From Dendrobium chrysotoxum (Eukaryota > Streptophyta > Magnoliopsida > Asparagales > Orchidaceae): a DNA stretch of 64,000 bases. The stretch lies in assembly GCA_019925795.1 (NCBI GenBank), contig CM034314.1, positions 34,217,774 through 34,281,773 on the forward strand. The letters are read 5' to 3'. Under the pieces are notes generated by a model. That model did no database searches and was not told where the DNA came from. It saw nothing but the letters and a program-made list of their open reading frames with translations. Positions within the stretch are counted from its first letter, which is position 1. The number at the start of each line of letters is the position of its first letter. The translations under genes and the position numbers were made by a program. Shown here one piece after another: positions 22,594 through 33,793 of the stretch.

Positions 22594-23579
22594 CTAGGAG
22601 ATTTTTTGCTTTTTATCATTTTCCCTTATTAAAATTAGCTTATTTTTACTATTTTCCTTTTCTGGAAGAGTTTTTAAATTAGGGTAGTTTTTTTTCATAT
22701 GTCTGGGTTTCATACACCCAAAGCAGATAATGTTAGAGAAAATCTGAACATTTTTATCATTTTTACCTTTGTTCCACTTTTTTTGATGTTGATGCTTGTG
22801 CTTTAAAAGATTTTCAAATTTACTTGTTATTGAATTTATCTCCTTACTCTCATCATCTACTAAGTCAGTTTTATCTGTGTCTTCAGCTTTTAGCACTATA
22901 GTTTTACCTACATCCAAAAGTCTTTGACTCACACTTTGCTCGTGGGCAATGAATGAGCCAATCATATTATCAATAGAATAATTATTCTAGTCTTTTGATT
23001 CATATATAGCAGTAACTTTATCATTAATTTATCAGGTAGACAACATAGAATTTTATTGACCTTTTCAAAGTTTAAAAGTTCTCTACCTAAAATATGAAAT
23101 GATGTTATTATTTGAGTTAACCTAGTATACAAGTATAGGATAGTCTCCTAAGGTTTCATGAAAAATAGTTCATAATCATGTATTAAAATATTCAACATAG
23201 ATTACTTGACTTCACTAGTGCCTTCATATGTAATGCAAAGTTTATCCCAAATTTCCTTGTCAATAGTACATGTAGAGATTCTCATGCAATCTTCAAAATT
23301 CAAAGCACAGAAAAATGAATTCAAGCCTTTAGCATTCAATCAAGCATTGATTTGTTCTATTCTACTCCATTCAATAAAAGGAATATCAATTTTGACTCCA
23401 TCTACAATTTATGATGGTACAAAATAACCAGTTTGAATCATATGCCACATTTGACAATCAATTGATTGCAAGAAAGTAGACATGCAAAATTTTCAAAAAT
23501 AATGAAAAATATTTTCAAATAAAGGTGGTCTCATGATTGAATAGCCTTCCACAATGTTACTATTTTCAATGTTAGCCAT
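22594..23579 (-). pseudogene. Copia B gag, only coding region left
   Basis: Start at the ATG of 23579-23577, in the same position relative to the primer site as in A and E. The UBN2 region (23460-22980) is broken by stops, but a 123-codon frame (22965-22594) is open: MIGSFIAHEQSVSQRLLDVG, Lys-rich KWNKGKNDKN, then a zinc knuckle CFGCMKPRHMKKNY in which the last Cys is Tyr. The frame ends KKQKIS-stop, and no protease or later domain follows. Confidence 0.75.
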
Positions 23580-23623
23580 TGATCATTTTTTAAAAGTTTT
23601 CCAAAACTTAGTTTTTGAATCCC

Positions 23624-23635
23624 ACTCTGATACTA
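23624..23635 (-). other. Primer-binding site of copia B
   Basis: TAGTATCAGAGT on the minus strand, two bases from the LTR; two changes from the initiator-Met-tRNA site. Confidence 0.8.
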
Positions 23636-23637
23636 CT

Positions 23638-24329
23638 TGAAAATTCGTGAAGGTTGTTAAACCTAACGGGACCAGCCTAATGATAACTACGAGGGGGGGG
23701 GGGGGGGGGGTGAATTGGCTATTTTAAAAATTACTTAAAATAAAAAGAAAAATCTTTTTATCTTTTTAAATATTTTAAAAATAAACAAGTTTATCCCTTG
23801 ATGCAAAAGCAGATTAAATTTATAATAATCAAAAATTTCAACCGCACTAAAATCACAAATTAGTGCAAAAATTAATATGATGAAAGTAAAAGAATGAACA
23901 CACCAGATTTTATAGTGGTTCGATCAAATTTGTACTACGTCTACCCCCCAAAAACAATCATTCCAGGTATTGCAATAAACCTTTAGTGACTCTCCTTTCA
24001 TCCCTACAACTAGGCGGAGAAGCCCTAATAAAATCTCTTCCACAAACAAGGCGTGGTAGAGGACCAAGAATCCTTTTTCACCCTCTTGGTAAATGCAGAG
24101 AACCTAGAATCCTTTTTCACCCTTATGGTAAAGTCAAAGAACCTGGAATCCTTTTTCACTCTCTTAGTGAATGCAGAGAACCTTGAATCACTTTCACCTT
24201 CCTTGGTTGATAGAGTAGTCGGGTCATTTGACACTAAAGAGATCTTCTTCTTCCCAAAACATCGCTCAAAACAAACCTTGACTTTGATGGTACTGAGGTA
24301 CAAGCTTGCCGTAGCAACCATATAAAACC
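23638..24329 (-). repeat. Copia B 5' LTR, U5-side part
   Basis: Starts TGAAAATTCGTGAAGGTTG, has G(18) at 23693-23710 and the TATA block, and is broken at 24329 by solo LTR C; it continues at 26001-26903. A tandem set of about 40-43 bases (GAACCTGGAATCCTTTTTCA-like) runs 24060-24200. Confidence 0.8.
23908..23914 (-). promoter_or_regulatory. TATA box, B 5' LTR
   Basis: TATAAAA on the minus strand in CTATAAAATCTGGTGTGTTC. Confidence 0.6.
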
Positions 24330-26000
24330 TATTACATTTTAGATTTCAAATCTATTTTTGTATATCATACGAGTTTTTGATGATTCCAAAATATTATTGT
24401 GTTGATTATTTTTTTCTCTTAACATATATTGGATATATGTGATTTGTGTTGTTTGTGTATACTAACATTTAAGGGAAATCATACTCTAGACTGCTAAAGA
24501 CTTCAAGACAAATTAGAATAGGGGTTGTTGTAATTGGAGTCTCTACTTTTTATTTTTCTTGAGTTTGAGAGAGTGTGATTGTAATTGGGTAACTGTGCAC
24601 ACACACATTAGGGGAGCCAGACAAAACCTTCATTTTTTAAACTAATCATAATGTAAAATTTTAGGATCGTATGGGACGATTTGTCCTGAGTGTTCCTCCA
24701 AAACTAATCTGATTGACTCAAGTCTAGAAAATTTTCTAAGTTTAGATCATACTGTATGAAATTTATTCATCTTCGATGTTGATCAGAGCATGAAATTAGA
24801 CTCGTCCAATTCATCCCCTATGAATGCAACAAAAATTTGAACTGATCATACTATTTGATATTGGTTTGTACAGACACCTATCAGAGTATGAAATGAGGTT
24901 CATACATGATCATACTGACAAAAGGGTGTATATTTGAACTAATCATATTGTATGATATGGTTTTGTATAGATGTCGATAAGAGTATGAAATGGGGTTCAT
25001 ACACATTCGTACAAATGAAAGTCTCATTTTTTGAACTGATCATACTGTACGATATGGGTTCATATAGATGCTGATCAGAGTAAAAAGTTAGGTTCATATA
25101 GTATCATATAACACTTTTTAAACTATTTATATATATGAAGTATGATCGTACTGTAGATGCAAGTCCTTCAAACTTGAAATTTTTTATTTTTGGATGGATA
25201 TTCTTATCCTTTGCATATAAGGGTCCTAAAAATTGTCAGGCATTAATCTTCTTCGAAAATTCTCTTGAGTGTGCCTTAGGAGTGTGTTTGGCAGAGTGAT
25301 TTGAGAGTGAAAAGTGAGAGGTCTTGTGAGAGGGATTTATGAGGGGATTCATAAAGGTGCCCATTAGTGAGGATCTCCTTCTTGTTCTTTATAGTTCTTC
25401 CCTACTTCTTTGAAGGGTTTTTGAGAGAAGATTTTTAAGAGAAGGTCTAATTCTCTATCGACACCAGGAGGGTATAAAAGGACAATCAGTTCTCTACCGA
25501 CACCATGAGGGTGTGAAAGGAGGAGTGGTACTCTGCCATCACTAGGAGGGTGAGAAAGGATGGTGGGTTCTTTGCCTTTACCAGGAGGGTGAAAAAGGAT
25601 AACGGTTCTCTGCCGCACTGGGTAGGTGGAAGAGAGGTTTTAGTAAGGGCTTCTCCGCCTTGCTGTGGGCGCTAAAGGAGAGGCACTTGTGATTAGTGCA
25701 ATACCTAGAGAATGAGTCTCCAGGGAGTGGATGTAGGTTTTGTTGGACCGAACCACTATAAAATCTGGTGTTTTCTGCTCTTTACTTTTTTCTGTAAATT
25801 TATTTTTCATATTTACACTTTTTGTGGTTGAAAAAGTATTTTCATAAAATTTATAGTTCTTATAAATTTTTCAATTGATAAATCAGCTTTCTAAAATATA
25901 ACCAAGAAATTTTAATTTACCGATTCACCCCCCCCCCCCCCCCCCCTTGGTTAGCCTTGGGATAATTAACTTATGTTTAACAACCTTCTGAGGATTTACA
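24330..26000 (+). mobile_element. Solo copia LTR C, opposite orientation, inside B LTR
   Basis: 1671 bp with ends TA...CA (TG expected) and a perfect 5-bp target duplication AAACC (24325-24329 and 26001-26005). It is reversed relative to A, B and E: its C(20) run (25928-25947) and CCTTGGTTAGCC lie near the right end, and the TATA box is on the plus strand. No primer site, tract or gene is attached, so it is a solo LTR, presumably left by LTR-LTR recombination. Its U3 dyads are GATCATACTGTACGAT-like. Confidence 0.85.
25757..25763 (+). promoter_or_regulatory. TATA box, solo LTR C
   Basis: TATAAAA in CCACTATAAAATCTGGTGTT, plus strand. Confidence 0.6.
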
Positions 26001-26903
26001 AAACCCCCTCCATACTCCCTTGAAGCCCACAAGGATCTTCTCCCTCTCAAAGTCCACCCTTTCCTCTCTCCCTTTTAAGGCTCTCTCTTCAAGTTTTCTT
26101 AAAAAGAAAAATGACTCAATGAATGCCAAAAAACTCTTATAAAGTCTTATGAGAAATCTTAAATAGAGGGATTTAAAAAACCATAGAAACTCAATTTTGC
26201 TATCAAAGATCATACAGTACGATTGTAGGATTGTCTAGTATGATGTGCAAAATTTGACCTGTTAGTATTGTACGATCTTCATATAGTATACAATGATCAG
26301 TTCAAATTTGTATTGATCATCTAGTATATAATTGGAGATCATCCTGAATGATTAGATAAATAATTATGGTATTTCATCTTGTACGATGCGGGATGATCAA
26401 GTATCATCGAATATATCTCTTTATCACTTTAGACATGATTGTCATAGATCATCCAGTATGATGTTTATCATATTGTATGTTTAAAAAAATTTGAATATTG
26501 AAATATTACCTAAATTGTGATTGACGACTATTTTTCATAAATATAACTGATTGTTCTGTATGATATAAATCATCTAGTATGATTAGTTCAAAAAATTCAT
26601 CTTTCTCTTAACTCACTAACTTACCCCCTTGAGTGTGTGTGTGCAAGGTTACTGAGCTTAGTGACCACCAGATATATGATTTGACTCAAGAAACCTAAAA
26701 GTATATTGAAATTAAAATTATAAATAGACTCAATCCTAGCCTACCTGATCGTGAGCTCTAAATTATTAAGTAACAGTGCATGTTGTACCTAAAATGTCAG
26801 TCAACACATAAACAAGTAAAGAAAGCAAATACTAGGAGACATAAAGATGTGAGCCAGAATATTTGTTATCATCAAAAACATAAACTTATGAGCTCGAGTT
26901 GCA
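26001..26903 (-). repeat. Copia B 5' LTR, U3-side part
   Basis: Resumes B's LTR after solo LTR C (AAACCCCCTCCATACTCCC matches 20011-20030) and ends GAGTTGCA at 26903, where the LINE sequence restarts. Confidence 0.8.
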
Positions 26904-27240
26904 ACAAAAATTCTTGGGCCAAAAGAATGTTTTCAGAAATAGCCTGATCCTTAATAAAACCCATTTGGTATGGAGAAATAATTTTAGGAAGAAAAGAAGA
27001 TAACCAATTCATAAGAATTTTAGAAATTAATTTACTAAAAAAAGTACAGAGACTTATAGGTCTGAAATCATTCCAATTGCTAACAGAATTATTATTAGGA
27101 ATAAGAATAATAAAAGTGAAAGTAAAGAACTTAGGAATGCTATTACCAACAAAAAAATCTAAAATAGCAGCATAAAGATCATTACTAACAATATATCAAG
27201 CTTTCTGAAAAAACTTAGTGGTGAAACCGTCTGGCCTAGT
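26904..27240 (-). pseudogene. LINE reverse transcriptase, N-terminal part
   Basis: The minus strand shows RPDGFTTKFFQKA near 27196-27235, the start of the reverse-transcriptase domain, and GFIKDQAISENILLAQE near 26905-26965, the block just before the catalytic palm. The next residues of this domain are found at 9512 and below, beyond the copia insertion. Stops and frameshifts are present between the two blocks. Confidence 0.8.
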
Positions 27241-28565
27241 CGTAGAATCAAATTTTATATCTTCTTGATTTTTGCTAAAGTATGGGAGTAATGATATTAG
27301 GGATGACACTAGGGTTATCAATAGGAGCAGGATTAAAATTCTTGTTGAGAAGGTTTTAAAAATGATCAACCACAAAATAAGAAATTTACTCAGCATCCTC
27401 AATTTGGGAACCATCAGAATGGGAAATTTTATAAATGTAATTTTTAGCAAGATTTCTCTTGACGAATGCATGATAATACTTAGTATTATTGTCACCTTCA
27501 ACAATGTGCTTGGAAGCTACTTTTTACTTCCAAAAAACTTCCTCCCGAGCTTGTGATTTAAAAAGGCAATCTTTGGCTTCATGAAACAATTTGAAATTAT
27601 CATCAGAAGGAAATAACTGGCAATTATGCTCAATAGTATTCACTTTATCTTCAGTAATAAGGATATTAGTGAAAACATTTTTAAAAACATTTCTATTCAA
27701 CCAATTAATTTTATGCTTAAGTCTTTTAAGTTTGAACCATAATTTGTTCATACCAAAAATAGAATTATTAGGGAGTAAAGGAGCATGCCAATTCTCGTGA
27801 ATCATGATAAAAAAGGAATCATCAAGTAGCCACATGTTTTGAAATTTAACATTAGGGGTAGGACCAACATGCCAAGTCTTAAGGCTAATAAGAATAAGAG
27901 AGTGATCAGATAAAGTTCTGCTAAGATGTTCAACAGAGATAGAGTTAAAAGAGTTAATCCAACTATCATTAAAAAGCACACGATCCAAATGTTGCGATAA
28001 GTTAACACGGTTCCAAGTAAAATTATTGCCAGAATAACTAATGTCCAGTAAGTTGCAATCCAAAATCATGTTATTGAAATCCTCTATTGATTGATAGATA
28101 GGATTAGAGCCCCCAATCTACTCAGAGGGATTGGAAATATTATTAAAATCACGACCAACTAACCAGGGCAAACTAATAATACTATGGAAGTTAGTAAGTT
28201 GCTCTCATTGAACTTTCTAGTAATACGAGAAGAAGAAGCATAGCATTTCAACTGTAAAAATTCAATATTGCTGTGAAGAACTTTAGTAAAATCCCTAATA
28301 ACATCAACCATGATAGGATCCATCCAAAACACCCAAATTTTGTTGGATGAATTAGCAATAGAATGATTAAAACCCAAGAACCTAACAGTACTGACCAGTT
28401 TAGCAGATGAAATAAGAGGTTCAATTAAAATAAAAATATAAACATTATGAATATGACATAATATCTTAACCCTCAACCTAGAGGAGGGGCAACCTATACC
28501 CCAAACATTCTAAATAATAGACTTAAATATAAGAGGGTTAATGACTAGTTTGAGAATGGGTGCTC
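27241..28565 (-). pseudogene. LINE ORF2 endonuclease and linker
   Basis: An APE-type endonuclease that would nick target DNA. From the ORF2 start near 28565 the minus strand gives NVWGIG, an N-terminal block at 28476-28159 (KILCHIHNVYIFILIEPLIS), then an open frame 28069-27524 with YSGNNFTWNR, HLDRVLFNDSWI and LSDHSLILISL, the conserved end of the nuclease including the SDH motif. The linker (WHAPLL, NWLNRNVFKNVF) follows. The two open parts are in different frames, so ORF2 is already broken here. Confidence 0.8.
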
Positions 28566-28599
28566 CTAGGAGATTGTAAGATAATGTTTTTATTTTTCC

Positions 28600-30190
28600 T
28601 ATTCTTCCTATTTTGAACTTTATTATAAATACTGTCATTTTATAACATGCTATCATCTTTGGAGAAACATTTCACCACAATATCAATATCCTTATTAGCA
28701 ATAAAGTAATTACTATATTGGTGTAAATTTTGAGAATACTTAATACCATTATTGATATCATTCATGTGATTAGAGATGACTGCCTCCTTGACATCCTGAG
28801 CTAGCTAGCTCTCCATCTTCTAAGTCATAGCCCTCTTCCACATTTCCCTTACTACTAATGCCATTACAAATATTATTCACTTCTCCTTCCTCCAAATTTC
28901 CTTTCCCCAAGCCGAAGGCTTCTTTAACCATGCCATCCTGAGTAAGTTGCCTATCATCCTTACTCCTTTTTGAAGCATTATCTTATTTATTCACAAAGGG
29001 TTGAAATGAAAAAGTATTAGAACATTTTTTATTATTCATCATAAAATCAAAATCAGAAAAATTTTTATTAACAACACATGTCACAAAAGAAGATGTTGAA
29101 ATAATATTTTGCTTAGATGTAATAGCCACCATTTATTCATCCATATTTCCACAACCATTAGTAACTAGATATTGATTATTTAAAATAGTAGGGGTACTAT
29201 TACTCACTCGCTGTATTGGAATATGATCATCGGCAACATTATCCATCTCCATAGGTAAAATAGGTTCATTATCAATAGTCAAATGATTATGTTAGTCCTC
29301 AGCATTATTTTGTGAATGGGAATTTGTCCCCACTATCATTCCCTGCACAGGAATAGCATTATCATGAGTTAGAGAAGACACCAAAATATTTTTTCACTTT
29401 CATTGTTTTGATGAATCCTTTTACTTTCGAAGTTAGGGATGTAACATAAAACATTCAATTATACCATGACTGTGCATTTTAAAATGAGTGCAGAAAATAG
29501 GCAAGTTTTTAATTTCAACTTTTTGAAAATACCCATATAACTCTGACCCAAGCAAAATTTCATTAGGATGTTTCTTAGAAATGTCTAACTTGACCAAAAC
29601 ATGAGCCATCGACGGTCGTGAAATTGAAGCCATAGCTTGATCCATCTATAAAGGCCTACCAAATATCGAAGCTAAACTAAATAAAATTTGAGAGTTAAAG
29701 AAATGAAATCTCAGATTCGGAAATGAATCCACATAGGAGCTATAGGGGACTCATCTCTAAAATAAAAATCAGGAGTTCATTTGAGTAAATGCAACTGATA
29801 AGCTTGAATATAATATGCTTTTTTGGAAAAAAAAATGTGACTGCAATCAAGATCGTTAGAAAGTTGAATCACAATGTGGTGCGGATCCAACAAAATAATA
29901 TGAAACGAGCAAAAAAGTTTTAAATTCAAGAAAAATTTCTATATAACGTCAAGTTTAGGTCGGCGCAAGACAAACCTACCAACTAAAGTTAAGGTAAAAG
30001 GGGAGACCAGCTAAGAAATCATAGAATCGTCAAACATCAGAGCAGGGCAACCTTTGAAGGAAGTTTGAGTAAAATTTAGTTTTGAGTTTGAAGATGAAGA
30101 TCCACGTACCAGAACATCTTTAAAAGAATGAGTCTTACCATCGGCAGTCGAAGAATACCATGGGATCGATGATGATGGCATCATCATCAC
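28600..30190 (-). pseudogene. LINE ORF1 (DUF4283 plus CCHC knuckle)
   Basis: Nucleic-acid-binding protein of plant LINEs. Start placed at the ATG cluster near 30180-30190 (MMMPSSSIPWYSS). The DUF4283-like region lies about 30010-29650 (LTLVGRFVLRRPKLDV and LLDPHHIVIQLSNDLD pieces, with stops). An open frame 29645-29433 has VKLDISKKHPNEILLGSELYG and NLPIFCTHFKMHSHGIIECF, which corresponds to the zf-CCHC_4 knuckle: the second Cys is Phe and the final Cys is retained. The rest, to about 28600, is a polar low-conservation tail. Confidence 0.7.
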
Positions 30191-30403
30191 CCAAAACCAC
30201 AAAAAAGTGAGAAGAGAAACAAAATAAAACCACAAAACTAACGAAGAAAACAAACAAAGCTAAAAAACCAAGACAAATAAGCTAAATCCTTGCCACGAAG
30301 AGGAAGAATGGAGGACACACCAGGAAACCCTAGATCGCTAAAGAGACACCAAAACACACTATTGGTTTAGATTTGATTTTGCCAAAAATATTTCACCTAT
30401 ATA
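30191..30403 (-). other. LINE 5' leader
   Basis: About 210 bases between the target duplication and the ORF1 start, including CTAGGGTTTCCTGGTG near 30320-30335. Its presence argues that the LINE is full length rather than 5' truncated. Confidence 0.6.
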
Positions 30404-30419
30404 AATTTAATGCATATAA
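30404..30419 (+). repeat. LINE target-site duplication, 5' side
   Basis: AATTTAATGCATATAA, identical to 5301-5316. Confidence 0.85.
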
Positions 30420-30908
30420 TGGCTATGTGCATAGTTAAAATCTTGGGTGATATTTTGGAACAAATAGGAGTATTAAAATAAAATATTGGTATGCCTAGAC
30501 AAAGGATGTTTAACCTTCTAGGTTTTATAGAGATATTAGCATTATAGAAAGGTCATGAAACCTCCCTTTTCACCTATATAAGATCAACAGAGATGTAAGG
30601 GTGCATATGCCCTGATCCACATCGACATTTAAGAGTCTCATTAAGAAAACTTTGCTACTTTATAGGCATTAGTCCAAAACTTATTTTATGTCTTGATTTC
30701 TCATCATCTTTTACATTATCTATAAGTGGTAGAAACTCAAACCCTTAATTTTTGTTCGGTAGGATAAACCTTCTATCTGTAATAGACATTACTAGTTTGA
30801 TTGAAATATCACAGAACGCTGATAGACACTCTCTGAATCAATTATTACTTGATCGACATGTATACTTGCATATCTAGTGGGAAACCTATATCAAAGAAAA
30901 TCTAACCA
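30420..30908 (+). repeat. Family-D LTR, copy D2, right part
   Basis: Continues 4324-5316: TGGCTATGTGCATAGTTAAA matches the order seen in D1, D7 and D8 at the same place. Ends ATCTAACCA at 30908. Confidence 0.7.
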
Positions 30909-30959
30909 TTAATTGAACCAAAGGATATGTTATTTCATAAATGCATTTAGTTAGCCACA

Positions 30960-32060
30960 CGTGTGCCCTCCACATCAATGACTATGAAGAATAAGTATCT
31001 ACTGCCTAAGATAGATGATTTGTTTAACCAATTAGAAGATGTTAGTTATATTATCATATATATATATATATATATATATGTAGTCTAGTTATTAGTTGAG
31101 GGAGAGAGCTGAGGATATGGTGAAGATAATCTTTAGTACCAATTATGGACAGTGTGAGTTTCTAGTGATCATTTGATGTGACAAATGCGCTGACAACATT
31201 CATGGATTTGGGGAATAAAATGATTAGAGAGTATTTAGATTAGTTCAATGTTATTTTCATTGATGATATATTGATATATTCAAAGATTGAAGAAGATCAT
31301 GTAGTTCATTTGAGGTTAACATTGAAGAGTTTGAGATAGTAAAATATGTATGCTAAGTTCTCTAAATGCAATTTTTACTTTAAGTTTATAGCTTTTTTTG
31401 GGTCATGTAAAGCAGGAAAGGAATATCTATGGATCCCTTGAATGTGTAGACTATAGTTGATTAGCCAAAGATGACTTCTATATCTGAAGTTCATAGTTTC
31501 TTGGGCATATCAAGTAATTATTAAGATTTTATTAGAGAATTTTTATAGATTACAATCCCTCTAACAGAGTTGAATCAGAAGGGCTTGCCATTTGAATGAA
31601 CACAATTGTGAGAAGAGAGCTTTTAGTAGTTGAAGGAGTGCCTTGTGTCAGATCTTATACTCTATATTCCATCATGTTTGGAAGGATTTTTGGTATATAG
31701 TGATGCTTCATTGAAAGGTTTGGGGTGTGTATTACAGTAGAGTGAGTAACTGATTGCTTATGCATCCAAATAGTTGAAGTCATATGGGAAGAATTATCCA
31801 AATCTTGATAATTGGTGGTGATTATACTTTCTTTGAAGAGTTGGAGACACTACCTATATGGGGTATGGAGTGAAATATATAGTGATCATCTGAGCTTGAA
31901 GTATATTTTTGCTCAAAAGGAGTTGAATCTAGGTTAGAGGAGGTGGTTAGAACTAATTAAAGATTATGATTTGGATATTATCTATCAACTTGACAAAGTA
32001 AATGTGGTTGTTGATGCTTTGAATAGGAAGTCTATGGGAATAGTAGCAAGTTTCATTACT
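30960..32060 (+). pseudogene. Chromovirus (Del/Tekay-like) reverse transcriptase and RNase H
   Basis: Plus-strand Ty3/gypsy pol. Recognisable blocks are NKYLLPKIDDLFNQLEDV (about 30988-31045), FLVI..C.T.ADN.HGFG (about 31160-31210), the catalytic region with FIDDILIYSKIEEDHVVHL (about 31257-31315), SISEVHSFLGISSNY (about 31470-31520), EGFLVYSDASLKGLGCVLQ (about 31680-31740) for RNase H, and LLMLALNRKS-like near 32010-32035. A TA microsatellite (31056-31079) lies between the first two blocks where coding sequence is missing. Numerous stops; no gag or protease was found upstream, so the element is 5' truncated. Confidence 0.75.
31056..31079. repeat. (AT)12 microsatellite
   Basis: Twelve AT units inside the chromovirus reverse-transcriptase remnant. 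Confidence 0.9.
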
Positions 32061-33540
32061 CTAAGCAAGTACTAATTAGTGAAATGGAAAGGATAAAATT
32101 AGAGGTAATATATCCATCAGATGTGTATGTTGAAGTTATTTCTCAGATGATAGTTCAACCCTCACTTCAAGATAGAATCAAAGAAGCTCAAAAGATTGAT
32201 AAAGAGTACACAAAGTTGATGGATCAAATTCATTCTAGGAAAACATCTAAGTTACAGGTGGATAATTAAGTTATAACATTTTGTGATAATATGTTGTGGC
32301 TTCAAAGTAGTGATGATTTAAGGAGAGAGATTTTGCATGAAGCTCACTATTCTAGATATGTCATTCGCCCAGGAAGTAATAAGATGTATCATGATTTGAA
32401 GCATATATTCTGGTGGCCTAGGTTGAAGTAAGAGGTAGTAGAGTTTGTTTCCAAATTTGAAACTTGTCAATTAATGAAAATCGAACATCAAAGTCTCAAT
32501 TTAGGCTTTTCCTATTCTTGAGTGGAAGTGGGAAGAGATCACTATGGATTTTATTATGGGATTTCCTAGGTTTAGGCAAGGTTATCATGTAATGTGGGTG
32601 ATTACAGATAGATTGACTAAGTCTACACATATTTATCCTATGAGACAAACATATTTTGTTCGCAAATTGATCCAATTGTATATGTAAAAGTGATTGTTAG
32701 ACTGCATGAGAATCCTACAATTATTATATTTGATTGTGATGTTAGATTTACTTCAAAGCTGGGTAAGGATATTTATGATGGTTAGGGGTCAAAATTGATT
32801 TTAGCATTACTTTTTATCCTTAGAAAGATGAGAAATTAGAGTGGGTCATTCTTGTGTTAGAAAAAGTATTAAGATTGTGCATCCTAGATTTTTGATAAAG
32901 TTGGGAGGATCATATACCCTTGATCAAATTTCCCTATAATAATAGTTTTTAGGCAAGCTTTAGTATGGGTCCATATGATGCATTGTATGGAAAGAGGTGT
33001 AGAACTCTATTGTCTTGGACTTAAGTAGGAGAAAGGAAATTGATAGGTTTTGAGTTGGTAGATAGTGCTATGTAGAAGATCAAGTTAAAAAGAAAAAGGT
33101 TAGAAGTAACTCAAGATAGGAAAAAAAAATTTTCATGATCAGAAGCCACTTTGTGTATCTAAGGGTTAATCTAGTGAAGGGAGTAAGTAGATTTGGAACA
33201 GTTAAGAAGAATTGGGTGAACGAATTGTTAAATTTGCTTACAGGATATCCTTTCCAGATCATATGTCAGATATGCTTAATATATTCCACATGTAAGTGTT
33301 ACAAAAGTGGGTATCATATATAGATTTGAGAGTCTCTAAAGATGAAGTTTAAATGCAACCTAGTCTGACCTACAAAGAAAAGCCCCAACAAATATTAGCC
33401 CATGGAATGATATAATTAATAAATAAGCAAATTCTAATCGTCAAAATTCAATGGAAGCATAGATGAGAATGAGAAGTAACTTGGGTAAAATAAGTTGAAA
33501 TGAGGCAACTGTTTTAGGACCTATTCTTAATATATATTAA
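32061..33540 (+). pseudogene. Chromovirus integrase and C-terminal region
   Basis: Integrase zinc-binding segment near 32330-32480 (HEAHYSRYVIRPGSNKMYHDL, then IFWWPRLK), core with EWKWEEITMDFIMGFPRF (about 32520-32575) and WVITDRLTKSTHIYPMRQ (about 32595-32650), then MGPYDALYGKRCRT-type block (about 32965-33010). The C-terminal GPY/F-like region is near 33120-33260, and a chromodomain-like stretch with LTYKEKPQQIL occurs near 33360-33395. Several frameshifts. The domain order and motifs are those of Del/Tekay chromoviruses; the lineage is inferred from motif memory. Confidence 0.75.
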
Positions 33541-33573
33541 CTTGTATGTTAATGTTAGGGATGGCATTTCCTC

Positions 33574-33585
33574 AGGAGGGGAGAA
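33574..33585 (+). other. Polypurine tract of the chromovirus
   Basis: AGGAGGGGAGAA directly before TGTTATACCCAC. Confidence 0.75.
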
Positions 33586-33793
33586 TGTTATACCCACTAC
33601 CTTGTGATGTAATAAATTAAAATAATCTTATACTGATACTCATCTACACTAATTTAGCTATTGATTCTAGGTTTTAGAATGTTTAATTAAACAAAAAGAA
33701 AGGTAAAAAGGTGAAATAGGGAGGAAAGAACTTGATGGGGTGCATGGGTTTGCATTAAATACATGAATTATGTTTATGCTATAGGATAAAATA
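33586..33793 (+). repeat. Chromovirus 3' LTR, first 208 bp
   Basis: Begins TGTTATACCCACTACC after the polypurine tract. It is broken at 33794 by reversed family-D element D3; I did not find a convincing continuation. Confidence 0.65.

Larger units (their letters stand above)
9513..26903 (-). mobile_element. Ty1/copia element B, gag-only, host of A and C
   Basis: Minus-strand element inserted in the LINE reverse transcriptase. Left LTR is 9513-9687 plus 19688-20993 and right LTR is 23638-24329 plus 26001-26903. Its inside (20994-23637) has a polypurine tract, a non-coding region, gag and a primer site, but no protease, integrase or reverse transcriptase. The flanks share ACAAA(A) (9506-9511 and 26904-26909), consistent with a 5-bp duplication blurred by an indel. 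Removing the insertion brings the two LINE halves together in the correct motif order. Element A is nested in the left LTR and solo LTR C in the right. Confidence 0.8.
5317..30403 (-). mobile_element. L1-like LINE, full length, split by copia B
   Basis: The minus strand reads, in order, a 5' leader (30403-30191), ORF1, an endonuclease plus reverse-transcriptase ORF2, an RNase H domain, a long 3' region and a short poly(A) (T-run 5318-5325). About 7.7 kb belongs to the LINE; the rest is the 17.4-kb copia insertion at 9513-26903 inside the reverse transcriptase. It is flanked by a perfect 16-bp duplication (5301-5316 and 30404-30419). The target is a family-D LTR, which continues on both sides. 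Stops in all domains show it is dead. Confidence 0.85.

Noticed and set aside
24025..24325. Open frames on both strands with repeated Glu/Ser-Phe-Phe motifs
   Set aside because: They come from a short tandem repeat of about 40-43 bases inside the copia B LTR, not from a gene.
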